A stretch of DNA of 64,000 bases from Costus lasius. Its lineage: Eukaryota; Streptophyta; Magnoliopsida; Zingiberales; Costaceae. Position numbers and translations under genes: made by a program. Within the stretch, counting starts at the first letter, position 1. Each line of letters opens with the position of its first letter. This document shows positions 13,245-24,754 of this stretch, piece by piece. The stretch lies in assembly GCA_027563935.2 (NCBI GenBank), contig CM050448.1, forward strand, positions 66,039,843 through 66,103,842, read 5' to 3'. The notes under the pieces were generated by a model. That model did no database searches. It saw only the letters and a program-made list of their open reading frames with translations, and was not told the origin of the DNA.

Positions 13245-13355
13245 AGTTGGCTAGCTAAAACTTAGTTCGGGGGAAAACATGTTTGTGTATTGCTAGACAC
13301 CTGATAGGTTTATGTTTGATTTCCTTACTGTGGTATGTGTGTGTAGGAACTTAAG

Positions 13356-14577
13356 ATGGTGCGAACTAGAGGAAATGCTAGCGGCGAGGATGAGCAGACC
13401 CCGAATTTCTCAAGGGCTATTGAGGCTCTGACAGGCATGGTACAGCAACAAGGTGCCATGATAGAGAGGCAAGCTCAGATGCTGCAGCAGCAACAGACTC
13501 AGCATCAAGAAGCGCAACAGCAGCTCTTGCAGCAGTTGACTCAGGAGAGATCCCAGACTACTACTCGAGGAGTGGGGACTGACTCTCAGGAGGACGCTCA
13601 CAGGCGCTATGCCTCACTTGTGAGTGAATTCCAGAAACTGGGTCCTAGCTCTTTTTATGGGGGCTCAGAATCAAGTACTGCAGAGAACTGGCAGTTGGTC
13701 TTGGAAAAGATTTTCCAAGTTATGCGTTGCTCGGATGAGGACAAGCTGTGTCTGGCCACCTATATGATGCGTGGTGACGCAGATGAGTGGTGGAAGGGCG
13801 TGGTGAGGCTTGCTGAAGAAAGACATGAAACAGTAGATTGGCCCTACTTCTTGTCTCAATTCAACGAGAAGTATTTCCCTGATAGCTTGGTTGAGGACCG
13901 AGAGGTGGAATTTATTCACCTGGAGCAGGGTGATATGACTGTGGACCAGTATGAGTTGCGGTTCACTAAGTTGGGAAAGTATGCCCCTCACCTGATAAAC
14001 ACTGAAAAGAGGAGGGCTACTAAGTTTCTCAGAGGTCTCAGATGGGACATTAGGGAGCAGGTTGGTGCTCAACACTTGGAGACTTACGTTGAGACTGTTG
14101 GGCGAGCACGCACCATAGAGAGATATATATCTGAGAGGAGTTCTAATGCTGCCGCGACTGTGATTCCTGCAATTGAGGCGACAGTTCCTCAGTATGGTAA
14201 TGGCGGCAAGGGTAAGAAGTACCCTAAACATAAGGACTACAAGAAGAGCAGGTATAAGCCTTACTCTTACAAGGCATCGCAGCAGTCCAGGGATGCACCG
14301 CAGCAGTCCAGGGATGCCAGGGATGTAAAGAACAGTATCACAGAGGACCGGAATTGTAATTATTGTGGGCTCAAGGGACATCTAATGAAGGACTGTTATA
14401 AGAAGAATGGTGTTTGCTTCAGGTGTAAGAAACCTGGGCACATGGTCAAGGACTGCAAAGAACCTGAGATGCAGCAGAGAGGCGCAGATAAGCCTACAGT
14501 CCAAACTCAAGTTTATGCTGTGGCTGAAAAGGATACACGAGCTTCCCGATCCGTCGTGGAAGGTACCTTATTTGTAT
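13356..14577 (+). pseudogene. Tekay gag, copy 2, intact at the start and cut before the protease
   Basis: Open from the ATG (MVRTRGNAS) through the Gag domain and both CCHC knuckles. Unlike copy 1 it has no frameshift or stop, so it preserves the ancestral reading. The start is a glutamine-rich, probably coiled-coil segment (about residues 25-65). Tekay homology ends at 14577, where copia A pol resumes out of frame. A frame opened from within the knuckle region runs into the copia RT (14407-15768) but mixes an out-of-phase gag with pol, so it is not a real fusion protein. Confidence 0.92.
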
Positions 14578-15768
14578 ATGACACAACCTGAAGGTTTCAC
14601 TAATCCATCAGATCGTCATAAAATATGCAAGTTAAAGAAGTCCATTTATGGACTTAAACAAGCATCTAGAAGCTGGAATATTCGTTTTGATGAATCAATA
14701 TGTGAATTTGGTTTCATCAAGAATGAAGATGACCCGTGTGTATATAAGAGGTTTAGTGGGAGCGTGATTACTTTCCTAGTCCTCTACGTCGATGATATCT
14801 TAATCATTGGAAACGATATTCCTGAACTTCATGCTGTTAAAGCATGGTTAAGAAAATGCTTCCAGATGAAAGATCTAGGAGAAGCAGCCTATGTATTAGG
14901 TGTGAAGATCTACAGGGATAGATCTAAGAGGCTTCTCGGGCTATGCCAGAGTACTTACATCGATAAAGTCCTGGAGAGATTCCATTTAGAGAATTCTAAA
15001 AGAGGATATCTTCCAGTCAGACATGGTCTGAATCTTTCAAAGAGTCAGTGTCCACAAACACAGACTGAGAAAGATGAAATGGACAATATGCCTTATGCTT
15101 CGGCTATTGGGTCCATTATGTATGCGATGTTATGTACTCGCCCAAACGTCGCTTACGGGTTAAGCGTGACCAGTCGATTCCAAAGTAATCCAGGTCAGGC
15201 GTACTGGATTGCAGTCAAGAACATTTTGAAATATCTTCGGAGGACCAAAGATATGTTCTTGATATATGGAGGTCAGGAAGAACTCAGTATTGAAGGATAT
15301 ACTGACGCTTCGTTCCAATCGGACCAGGATGATTTCCGATCGCAATCAGGCTATGTTTTTAGCTTGAATGGAGGAGCAGTGGTGTGGAAAAGTTTCAAAC
15401 AGTCTATCGTTGCTGATTCCACAACAGAAGCCGAGTATGTTGCAGCCTCGGAAGCATCCAAGGAGGCAGTGTGGATTCGTAAGTTCATTCAGGAACTTGG
15501 TGTTGTTCCTTCGAGTGCAGATCCTTTGGTTATCTTCTGTGATAACACTGGAGCAATCGCACAAGCAAAGGAACCACGGTCGCACCAGAAGTCCAAGCAC
15601 ATACAGAGACGGTTTCACTTGATCCGGGAGATCATTGATCGTGGTGAGATCAAAATCTGCAAGGTTCATACAGATGACAATCTGGCTGACCCGCTTACCA
15701 AGCCTCTGGCGCAGCAGAAGCATGAGAAGCACTGTAATAATATGGGTTTGAGATTTCTCAACCATTAG
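14573..15768 (+). pseudogene. Copia A reverse transcriptase/RNase H 3' part
   Basis: Continues copia A pol from YMTQPEGF: RT thumb and palm with YVDDILIIGND, then RNase H (YTDASFQSDQDDF, TTEAEYVAASEASKEA, CDNTGAIAQAKE) to the stop at 15768. This stretch alone is undamaged. Relative to C, 676 bp are missing between the last base before the Tekay LTR and this point (61037-61712 in C). That segment holds the integrase C-terminus and the first part of RT. Confidence 0.93.
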
Positions 15769-15777
15769 ATTAAGTGC

Positions 15778-15788
15778 AAGTGGGAGAT
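15778..15788 (+). other. Polypurine tract of copia A
   Basis: AAGTGGGAGAT directly before the LTR. Identical to the tracts in C (62918-62928) and B (24735-24745, minus strand). Confidence 0.88.
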
Positions 15789-17468
15789 TGTTGGGGTATG
15801 CCCTTAAGGCTAATGTTTGAGGCCTTGGGATTCTATCAGTATCATGTATAAACTCTAAGTTTATAAAGGCAATGGTTGTTATTCAGTTTGTTACATTGTC
15901 TGCTGCAATAAATGTACTTCTGAATAATGTCTCAATGCTGTTCAGCTAGGCTGATATGCTATATGTCCTTAGTCGAGATATCTTGGTGAACATGAGACAG
16001 CCTTGATATGATTGAGACTAATATGTGTTCTAATCTTATAGGATGCTTCGAGCATGGAATAAGATGTAGACTCATGGGTACATTGGATGTACTGGACAGA
16101 CCCTACTAGGATATTCAATTGCTTGTCACAATGTGAATAATCCTTGTTTGCAACAAGTGGCACATGTCCTTTGACTTGAGATCACTTGTGTTTCTAAATG
16201 ATGATTGTCATTGTTTTGAGGTAGTTCAATATCATTTGAAACATAATGATTATAGACTATCTTGGATAATGATCATGAGTCAGGTTAGGACACTAGTGAT
16301 AGATATAGGATTGCCGTCTCCTTAATTGGAGTGTGATGTTCTAAAGGGGCCCCCCTGGATGAGATGATTGAGAAAGTGTATGGCCATACCCAGGTGACTA
16401 TGTTCATCTGATCTAATCATGCTCATCATATTGGAGTTACAGGCTTGACACGCTTGTCCAATAAGAGCATCCAGTGGCAAAGGAAACATGTATGCCTAGT
16501 GAAGTGGATTCACACTTGTGCTGTGGTTTGGGTGTAGTCTTGGAAGACTCTTTCCTTTATATAGGGAGACAGTGATGTGTTGCTAGATACCCCTCACTGA
16601 TCGTGATAACGTAAGTTATCGTTACCGACATTTAAAGGAAACCCTCAGGGTCGCACAATTTGATGATATGGCTTACTTAAGTCAGATCGTGTGGACTGAA
16701 TTTTTTTGGTTCAGTTTAAAGGGATTTAGACTCTGATTGTAAGTGAGATCTGGTCTGATCATGTTTGATTGATTAGGGCTTGAGATCGGTAAGCTTCGAT
16801 CGAGAGAGTTGATGCTAGATCGGTGAGATCAGGAGCATCAGGAGATGAACGGTTAGATCTGGAGCCTTAGGGTTTAATTTGATCTAGACCAATGCTTGGC
16901 TTAATTTGGGTTTTGAACCAAATCTAATTGAACCGGTTCACTATGTGAACGCTTGGTTCAAAGAGAGGAGGTTTCGATGGTTCACTTGGAGTGAACGCTT
17001 GAGGCATTGAGCACTTGCCAATTTTGGAAGTCGGTTTTCTATGTTGAAAACAAAACGCCTCCACGATGTAACGTTGCTCACGTCGCTCATTTCGATCCTC
17101 TCCTCTTGCTCCTCTTTCGGTGGTGAGTTTTCTTCACGCAAAAGAGAGACTTGTTCGAGAGGCCAAAAAGACATCTCTTAATCATCCTCACACGACAAGG
17201 ACCCTTTGAAGCGCTTTGCTAGCACAAAGGATTCAAAGGAGCAAGCCATCTTCGTTTGTTGTGTGCGTCACCTTTGGAGAAGGAGCATTTGCGTCTTTGC
17301 TTCCAAGGCACCATCCAATCGATGGCATTGGTATGATCTCCTTCTTGATCTAATCAATCTATACAAGTTGATCATATGAGCATATATGCGATTTTGTTGT
17401 TGAAACCCTAGCAAATTATCATGCGCCCCCTTAGGGTTTCGGCCCCCCTCATGAAAGGGGTTACTTCA
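15789..17468 (+). repeat. 3' LTR of copia A (1680 bp)
   Basis: Starts TGTTGGGGTATGCC and ends GGTTACTTCA. Same family as the LTRs of B (about 1652 bp) and C (1701 bp) but clearly diverged from them. A TATA box (TTTATATAG, 16557-16565) marks the promoter, so R should begin near 16590 (inferred). Downstream of the LTR is the RNase H region of D. Confidence 0.92.
16605..16620 (+). promoter_or_regulatory. Post-TATA tetraloop hairpin in LTR of A
   Basis: GATAAC-GTAA-GTTATC. The loop fits GNRA. It lies about 40 bp after the TATA box, so it would be at the very 5' end of the transcript. In C it is GATAAT-GTGA-ATTATC, a compensatory pair change with a GNRA loop kept. Confidence 0.6.
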
Positions 17469-18083
17469 GCAGCCACATACTCAACCTCAGTTGTAGAATC
17501 AGCTATGGTGGGTTGCTTGAAGCTCTTCCAGCATACAGTGCCTCCATTCATCTTGAACACATAGTCGGCCTGCGATCTGAAGTAGTCAAGGTCAGACTGG
17601 AACGACGCATCAGTGTAGCCCTGAACACTGAGCTCTTCTTGTCCCCCATAGACCAAGAATAGATCCTTAGTTCTTCTCAGATACTTTGGGATGTTCTTTA
17701 CAGCCACCCAGTGGTGTAGACTCGGATTGGATTGGTATCCGCTGGTTATGCTCACAGCATATACCACATCTGGTATAGTACACAACATTGCATACATGAT
17801 CGATCCCACTACTGAAGCATAGGGCACTCGACTCATGTTATCCCTCTTAACCTGTGCGGTGGGACACTGGCTGTTTGAGAGAGTAAGGCCATGTTTCACT
17901 GGAAGGCCATGTCTTAACATCCATCTGCCATATCTCATAGTCATGATATGCAGCTATAGCAAGCAGAATCCGAATGGACTTGATCATGGCAACAGGCGAG
18001 AAGGTTTCATCATAGTCCACTCCATGGACTTGTTTGAATCCTTTAGCCACTAGTCTACCTTTATAGGTAACTATGTTGCCATA
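17469..18083 (-). pseudogene. Copia D pol fragment: RT start and RNase H, with internal deletion
   Basis: Read on the minus strand, 18083 to about 17903 encodes the RT N-terminus (AKGFKQVHGVDYDETFSP, YEIWQMDVKT). The frame then jumps to PVKHGLTLSNSQCP and RNase H (GYTDASFQSDLDYF, STTEVEYVAA). The RT catalytic core with YVDD is absent, about 470 bp by comparison with C. The break lies at a 10-bp direct repeat, AAGGCCATGT (17885-17894 and 17903-17912). The left edge is the copia A LTR and the right edge is the E LTR. It continues at 33255. Confidence 0.88.
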
Positions 18084-19586
18084 TGATACATCCGCAAGTG
18101 CACGGATTTATCGAAGTAACAAAAAGATTATCATTCCTAACGAGGATCTGGCAGTCAACTACCTATTACACGGTCGATCTATATCTAGACGAATCAAATT
18201 TGTGGTTTTTGTTTTAGAAACTTCTAAGTACAAAATTAAAAGAAATAGAGGTAACATTTTTGGGTAAAAATCAATATGGAGAAAATTCAGGATTCGGGGT
18301 TTCACCACAATGATGATTATGAACTCAAAAAAAATAAACCTTTGAATAGAAAATTAAAGTTTTGAAATGGATTTTTCCTAAGGTACAGATTAACTTCTCT
18401 CGAAGCGTAATCTGGTATCTAACTACGCTAACTCCCTACTCTCGTGACAGTTAACAAAATTAGACCCATTCAGTTCTATGAAAAACCATGTGAATCCTTC
18501 AAACGAATCTGAACTACTCCCGTGATCGGATTCGTAGGTTTGAAAAGAATAGATCTGACGTTGCGATGCACCTCTCAGTCCTTCTCGCAACGTCTAAGCC
18601 GTCAAATTACTTGATCAGGGTAATTTATAGAATAAACACAATTCTAATCAAATCAACTCAATAATATTCATAACAAAGATTCATACAAAAGATGTCATTC
18701 ATAAATCAATCAACGAGCTACTTCCCAAATCCTAAAATAAGGTTTACACGTTCATGTTCTTAACAAACAGCTTGTTCATCAATAAAAATTGCATGAAAAC
18801 CTCAGAAGAATACAAGAAATCGCTAGACAAGTAATTAATAAAGTTTCCCCTTGATCTGGAGACGAAGATGAAGCGTCTAATTCTTCCTTTGCGTGATTTT
18901 CCTGATCAAATTCTGCCCAAAAGTTGATTCTCGCCGTCACTGCCACCTCCCTTCATTTTCATGCATAGAATACCCCGAAAACCTTCCAAAACCCTTCCTT
19001 TTATAGTTTGATCAGTATAGAACCCATCTAGGAAGGTTTCTTCAAGGTTTGGTTCAATTCTGGTTCAATTTGGAGTCGAATCGAGTGAGAAAACCCGACG
19101 GGCGGACGTTTTCACGGCCCGTAATAAGTTTACGACCAAGGCCGTAAATCCTTCTGCGTGTACGGCCCTTTGTAGACAGAAAGTTTCACGGACCGTGATG
19201 GATTCACGGCCTCACCTATGAAAGTTTCTGTGCACTATTTAACTTAGCCATTTTACACCCATTCGAACGCCAAAATTACGGCCGACCCCAAAATTACGGC
19301 CGACCCCAAAATTACGGCCAAGGCCGTGAAAGTTGTGTTCTTTATTGTTTTCGCTCCAAATTTAACATGTAAGCTCGTAATCTCCTCGTGAATTGTGATA
19401 TGGCTACAAAACTCATGAAATCCTTCAATTTTATGCCATTTTACCTACATTTTCAATAAAACCAAGAAAAGTGAAGATTCTGTGCAAAGTGAAGTAAAAA
19501 CATTACAAATTTCATAAAATCATTCAATTAAGCCGAAAATATCATGTAAAATATAGGAAAAAAGATGATGAAAATGCAACGCATCA
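18084..19586 (-). repeat. 3' LTR of element E (1503 bp)
   Basis: Homologous throughout to 22792-23083 plus 32094-33254. Contains recurrent ACGGCC/CACGGCC-type motifs (19100-19330). A TATA-like TATAAAAGG is read on the minus strand near 19003-19011, where the plus strand reads CCTTTTATA. It differs from its partner by many substitutions and by a local repeat expansion, so E is older than B and C. Confidence 0.85.
19270..19320 (-). repeat. 18-bp tandem repeat, nearly three units
   Basis: Unit CCAAAATTACGGCCGACC at 19270, 19288 and 19306 (the last partial). The partner LTR has a single copy near 32977, so the array arose after insertion or was lost from the other LTR. Confidence 0.85.
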
Positions 19587-21278
19587 GAAACCCTAGACTT
19601 AAAAGTTTGCTTGTCCTCAAACAATATCTTGATATGTATAAAGAATGTAAAGATAAAGAACACTCATTTGTTTTTGCCCCTAATAACATCCTTAGTCCAC
19701 AAATTAAGCAATCAATCTTTCTAACTCAAGTAATTCAAGAAAAACCATAATAGAAATAAATTCCCAAGCGGTTACAATCCAAGAAAGATAAAATTCATAA
19801 TTCATGTGATAATATTCATTATTTACACACTAAATATCGAATACTTTAGTTTAATAAATCTATCTTACTCAATTGACAAAAAATTATTCCAAGAATCTTG
19901 GTGATGTTAAAGATAAGAGATTTTTAAAGCAATTTGGTCTTTAAACTGTTATATGCTATTTACCGTTAGCATCATAACACTGTTTAAAGTAAACCACAGA
20001 GTAGTATAATTTAACTCATAGTCTCAATCATGAAAGTCAGCGAAGTTGTCCACTTAACCTATAGCTTTCTCTTTTTCTCCATTTTTATTCTCTTATTTTT
20101 TTCTTTTTTCTTTTTTCTTTTTTTTTTCCATTTCTAGAGAAAGCCAGTCAGTGGCATGGTATTTAAATCGTTGTTGATCTTTCTGCAAGTGGGTTAAATA
20201 TTTGTTTTAAAAGTTCTCCCTCTATTACTTGATCACAATAGATTTAAAGTATACCAAACGATCGTATAATATAACTCATGACTTAAGATTTCTCAACTAG
20301 AGGATTTGGAACAAATCTCAGTTTAAAGAAATATCACCAATTTTCTATTCATAAAAATTTCCATCAAGCAAGAATAGGTAAATTAAACTTCAAGTAACAA
20401 GATACCATACACGTGCCGTATGAACATATAACAATTCACATATGCATTTTATCAATACCAGAATTGAATTCACTCAACAATCTAAGTTTATATGAAATTT
20501 CAAAAATTCCCTAAGTCATCAAATTAATCACTCAAAATGTTTCCTAAGTTCAGAATTAAAGATAAACAAACTTGATTATCCTTAATAATCATAAACATTC
20601 AAAATACATACCTATAAAGCTTTGAAGAAAAGCTAAATATATAGGGACACCCTAGACTTAAATTGTTGCATATACATAAAAATTAAATCAAGTCAAGTTG
20701 AATTTCAGAAAATTTTTGCAAGAGTTCCCTTTGTAATGTGAGCGAAATCCTATGCAGTTATATCAAAACTTGCGAACGTCGCTCAGAAAAATCCGGAAAC
20801 TATATTACATCAAAAATAATCACATTTTACATGGTAAATAAATCTCAAATATCAAATACCATCACGTTTTATCAACTCAATCAAATTTACCATACTAACA
20901 AATAAGATGCCGCAAGATTCATAGTCTGTGAGTGATTCACGGCTGCACCCGTGAATGTCTCGTTTGACACATATTCTTCAAGTAAAAAATTTTCAAAAAT
21001 TCCTGCACGTAAAACAACTTGTTAAAAGATTTTTCATCAATAAAAATTCATCAATACATGCTGCGAAAATTCCTTAAAATTTAAAGAAAATCAAAAACTA
21101 AAAATAAGAGTAGTAAAAATTAAAAATTTGGGTTGCCTCCGAAAAAGCGCTTGTTTAAGGTCATTAGCTTGACCATAGCTTCATGTCATGGCGGAGTTGG
21201 TGAATCAGTACCATAGTAGAGAGCATATAATCTTCTGTTTTTCCTTCGTCTATAGAATGTGCCCACCAAAGTATATAT
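19587..21278 (-). other. Element E internal region, no recognisable coding
   Basis: AT-rich with a pyrimidine tract near 20080-20135. No frame resembles pol. Near 21130 the plus strand reads GGTTGCCTCCGAAAAAGCGC. Its complement resembles the short conserved motif (GCGC-TTTT-GGAGGCAACC) often seen in Athila/Tat internal regions; that comparison is from memory. Confidence 0.6.
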
Positions 21279-22472
21279 CTAGTTAAATAGGTGGATCCAT
21301 GTTGCAGTGTCCAGTACATGCATACAAAAACAAAAGTTAAAGTCATGCAAAGAATAATCAATAATTTTTCTATATTTATCCAAGAGTAAAATCATGCATT
21401 TTTCTTTTAAATTTGTATTAGCAATTGGAATAAGACTGAAATTAAGATAAAAAATTTCATGCCTTAGATTGCTCAAAAAAATTTCAAACTTCAAATTTGG
21501 TTTTTCTCTTACCTCAATGTCAATGTCATCAAGTATCTCATGTGTTATCTTCTTTTGGGTACCTGTGCTTAGATTTGTATCAAATACTATTTCAATCATC
21601 TCATCATCATTATCCTCAATATCATCTCCTTCATCATCTGTCATGCAAATTTCTAATGTATTCTTCTGGAGAAAAGGGATTGATGGTTCACGTGGTAATG
21701 GTCGTGTAATATGCTCAGGATCCTCTTCCTCATCATTTTCCTCAATTTCTTTCTCTTCAGTGGGGTATTCCATCCTAACACTATCAAATTCACCCCCTTC
21801 TATATCACTACTTCTTATTTGAGGATCCTTAAATTCTTCATCTTTATTCTCACAAGACTCCAAAAATTTAAATTTTTCTTCAAATGTGTCCCAAATAAAT
21901 GTGTTGCAAGGCACTATGTTATATGAGAGGGGACTAGATGGCTAGTAAAGTGTTGAGGAAGGGTTAATGTTAGAATTTTCAGAATCATCAAAATTTGAAG
22001 AAGTTAAATCATAATCCGTCAGTGATTTTTCTAACTTTGAAAAATTCTCAGATACATTATAGATTTCTTCCTCTATATCATTTTTATCAGTGCCATAAAT
22101 CTTTCTATGAAGTTCCACACTTTGCCTAGTGATAACAGCTAGAGTGTTTTCAAGCATTGCTTCTAGGTTGGATTCTTCAAGTTGACTAAAGTCTGATTAT
22201 GGAATAAATGTTGGGTCATTCTGTTAAAGATAGTTTTGATGGTTCTCCCAACTTGGATTGTAGGCACTAGGGCAAGAGTTAAGACATGGAGGAATCCCAA
22301 ATTGACATTCAGTAAAATGATGCCCATGATATCCACAAATATCGCAAATAACATATTTCAACTTAGAATATTGCATGCTTAAATAATTAGTGTGTTGAGT
22401 AAAAGAATTTACCTTTGCTAAAAGAGATTCTGATACATCCGTACCATATTCTCTTGTCATTGTCGGTGGCAC
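21279..22472 (-). pseudogene. Tat/Athila-like Gag remnant with zinc knuckle, element E
   Basis: Three minus-strand frames in series. 22472-22224 holds CDICGYHGHHFTEC, a CX2CX4HX4C knuckle, followed by an AYNPSWENHQNYL-type segment; Athila/Tat Gag proteins typically have such an Asn-rich YNPGW..HPN stretch after the knuckle. 22157-21942 and 21914-21279 encode acidic, low-complexity sequence (many Glu/Asp). Stops separate the frames. No protease or polymerase follows. It may once have been a Gag-only protein; as it stands it is broken. Confidence 0.6.
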
Positions 22473-22767
22473 ATACCTCTAATTTGACCATTGACATTGG
22501 TTAAACATCATATTTTCAATAAAATTCAAAAATATAAAATGTAAAACAAGAAACGCAAAACAAATCTTAAAATATGTAGTCCAGTGATTTTTGAGTTCTC
22601 ATGTTCAAACAACGTGTTAATCCAAAAGAAAAATAAAATAAACCAACTAAAAAGAAAAGGAGTGTGAAAAATAAACAAAAATAAAAAAAATAAAAACAAA
22701 AACAAAAATAATAAAAGAAATGTCTAGTCTATAAATCTCATGATTATATCGATATTGGCAAGCCTGA

Positions 22768-22785
22768 TCCCCGGCAACGGCGCCA
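22768..22785 (-). other. Primer binding site, tRNA-Asp type, element E
   Basis: The plus strand reads TCCCCGGCAACGGCGCCA; the minus strand is the complement of the tRNA-Asp 3' end. Six bases separate it from the LTR at 22792. This primer is characteristic of Athila/Tat elements. Confidence 0.88.
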
Positions 22786-22791
22786 AAAACT

Positions 22792-23083
22792 TGATACATC
22801 CGCAAGTGCACGGATTTATCGAAGTAATAAAAAGATTATCGTTCCCAACAAGGATCTGGCAGTCAAGTACCTATTACATGGTCGATCTATATCTAGACGA
22901 ATCAAATTTGTAGTTATTGTTTTAGAAACTTCTAAGTACAAAATTAAAAGAAATAGAGGTAACATTTTTCGGTAAAAATCAATATGGAGAAAATTAGGAT
23001 TCGGGGTTTCACCACACTGATGATTATGAACTCAATTAAAATAAACCTTTGAATAGAAAATTAAAGTTTTCAAAGGGATTTTT
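22792..23083 (-). repeat. 5' LTR of element E, primer-proximal piece
   Basis: Matches 18084-18374 of the other LTR. It ends in TTTTT at 23079-23083, the duplicated target of copia B. Confidence 0.9.
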
Positions 23084-24734
23084 TGTAAGAGAGAAACCCT
23101 AAGCAGGCGCATATAAAAATTTTTCTAGGGTTTCATGAAGATCGCATAAGGCATGAATATATGATCAACTTAAGAATTTGCCAAGATCAAATAAAAGATC
23201 ATACCATAGCCATGATTGGATGGCGACTTGGAAGAAGAAGGCGACGCGGCTTTCCTCCAAAGTGGACGCACACAAAGGTGATGATGGCTTCCTCCTTGCG
23301 CATTAACCTTGTGCTAGCAAAGACGCCAAGATCCCCTAATCGAATGGAGGAGATGAGATGTTAATCTTGCTGGCCGAAAGCTCTCTCCTTCTCTTCCTCT
23401 TTCGTATCTCCAAGACACACACACGAGAGGAAAAACTTCAAGCGAGAGAGAGGGAGGCGTTAAGGCGTTATCCAACGTGGGAACGCTTCATGGGTTTCCA
23501 AAAATAGAAAGCCATCAAGCCATGCGCTCACATTTCTAACCAAAACGCTTTCTCACAATGAACCATGCGTTCACTTATGTGAACCGGTTCTTTTGCATTT
23601 GGTTCAAAGACCAAACCGAACCAAGCCATGATCTAGATCTCATATGAACCAAATGGCTCAAGATCTAACCATACATCTCTTGATGCTCTTGATCTCACCG
23701 ATCAAGCATCAATTCTCTCGATCGAAGCTTACCGATCTCAAGCCCTAATCAATCAAACATGATCAGACCAGATCTCACTTCCAATCAGAGTTTAAACTCC
23801 TATTAAACTGAATCAGAACAATTCAGTCCACACGATCTGACATAAGTAAGCCATATCATCAAATTGTGCGACCCTAAGAGTTTCCTTTAAATGTCGGTAA
23901 CGATAACTTACGTTATCACGAACAGAGAGGGGTATCTAGCAACACATCACTGTCTCCCGATATAAAAGAAAGAGTCTTCCAAGACTACACCCAAACCATA
24001 GCACAAGTGTGAACCCAAGTCACATGACATATGTGTTTCCTTTGCACTGGATGTTCTTATTAGACAAGCGTGTCAAGCCTGTAATTCCAATATGATGAGA
24101 GTGGTTAGATCAGATGAACATAGTAATCTGGGTATGGCCATACACTTTCTCAACCATCTCATCCAGGGGGCCCCTTTAGAACATCACACTCCAAACAAGG
24201 AGAAGGCAATCCTATATCTATCACTAGTGCCCTAACATGACTCATGTTCATTATCCAAGATAATCTATAACCATTATATTTCAAATGATATTGAACTACC
24301 TCAAGACAATGCCAATCATCATTTAGAAACACAAGTGATCTCAAGTCAGAGGAAATATGCCACTTGCTTGCATATAAGGATTATTCACATTGTGACAAGC
24401 AATTGAATATCCTAAGTAGGGTCTGTCCAGTACATCCAATGTACCTATGAGTCTACATCTTATTCCATGCTCGAAGCATCCTATAAGATTAGAACACATA
24501 TTAGTCTCAATCATATCAAGGCTGTCTCATGTTCACCAAGATATCTCGACTAAGGACATTTCTGCATGTCAGCTAAGCTGAACACAATTGAGACATTATT
24601 CAGTAGTATACTTATAGCAGCAGATAATGTAACAACCTGAATAACAACCATTGCCTTTATAAACATAGAGTTTATACATGATACTAATAACAACCCAAGG
24701 CCTCAAACATTAGCCTTAAGGGCATACCCCAACA
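23084..24734 (-). repeat. 3' LTR of copia B (1651 bp)
   Basis: Plus-strand ends TGTAAGAGAG and CCCCAACA. One base shorter than the 5' LTR (TTTGCACTGG against TTTGCCACTGG), with a handful of substitutions. The tetraloop dyad lies at 23902-23917. Confidence 0.94.
23902..23917 (-). promoter_or_regulatory. Post-TATA tetraloop hairpin, 3' LTR of B
   Basis: On the minus strand GATAAC-GTAA-GTTATC, identical to A. A second copy lies in the 5' LTR at 31255-31270. Confidence 0.55.
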
Positions 24735-24745
24735 ATCTCCCACTT
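24735..24745 (-). other. Polypurine tract of copia B
   Basis: The minus strand reads AAGTGGGAGAT, adjoining the 3' LTR. Confidence 0.88.
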
Positions 24746-24754
24746 GCACTTAAT

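Larger units (their letters stand above)
2847..14577 (+). mobile_element. Tekay-type Ty3/gypsy array: LTR-internal-LTR-partial internal
   Basis: LTR (2847-5659), internal region (5660-10416), LTR (10417-13229), then a second copy of the internal 5' end (13230-14577) broken inside gag-pol just before the protease. Corresponding positions of the two copies differ by exactly 7570 up to the gag start and by 7571 after a one-base deletion in copy 1. Gag-PR-RT-RH-INT order plus a C-terminal chromodomain-like segment indicate a chromovirus of the Tekay/Del group. The left flank is copia A at ...GGTTAC; the right flank is copia A 676 bp further on, so the usual target duplication is lost. Confidence 0.92.
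1..17468 (+). mobile_element. Ty1/copia element A, 5' end outside window, split by Tekay array
   Basis: Seen: leader (1-832), gag-protease-integrase (833-2846), a nested gypsy array (2847-14577), the remaining reverse transcriptase/RNase H (14573-15768), a purine tract and a 3' LTR (15789-17468). The order Gag-PR-INT-RT-RH defines copia. Position 1 corresponds to about 58197 in the related element C, so roughly 1 kb of leader plus the 5' LTR lie upstream of the window. Beyond the 3' LTR the sequence is the RNase H region of copia D on the other strand, so A inserted into D. A is dead: it has a one-base insertion in pol, the gypsy insertion, and loss of about 676 bp next to that insertion. Confidence 0.93.

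Noticed and set aside
14407..15768. A gag-RT fusion protein created at the Tekay/copia junction
   Set aside because: The first 56 codons are gag read out of phase. Only the copia part is a real coding sequence, and nothing suggests a translated fusion.
20080..20135. Pyrimidine tract as a polypurine tract (minus strand) marking another LTR edge
   Set aside because: It lies in the middle of the E internal region with no LTR end beside it.
23161..23364. 67-codon frame repeated at 30514-30717
   Set aside because: Present twice only because both are copia B LTRs. The diverged A and C LTRs do not keep it.
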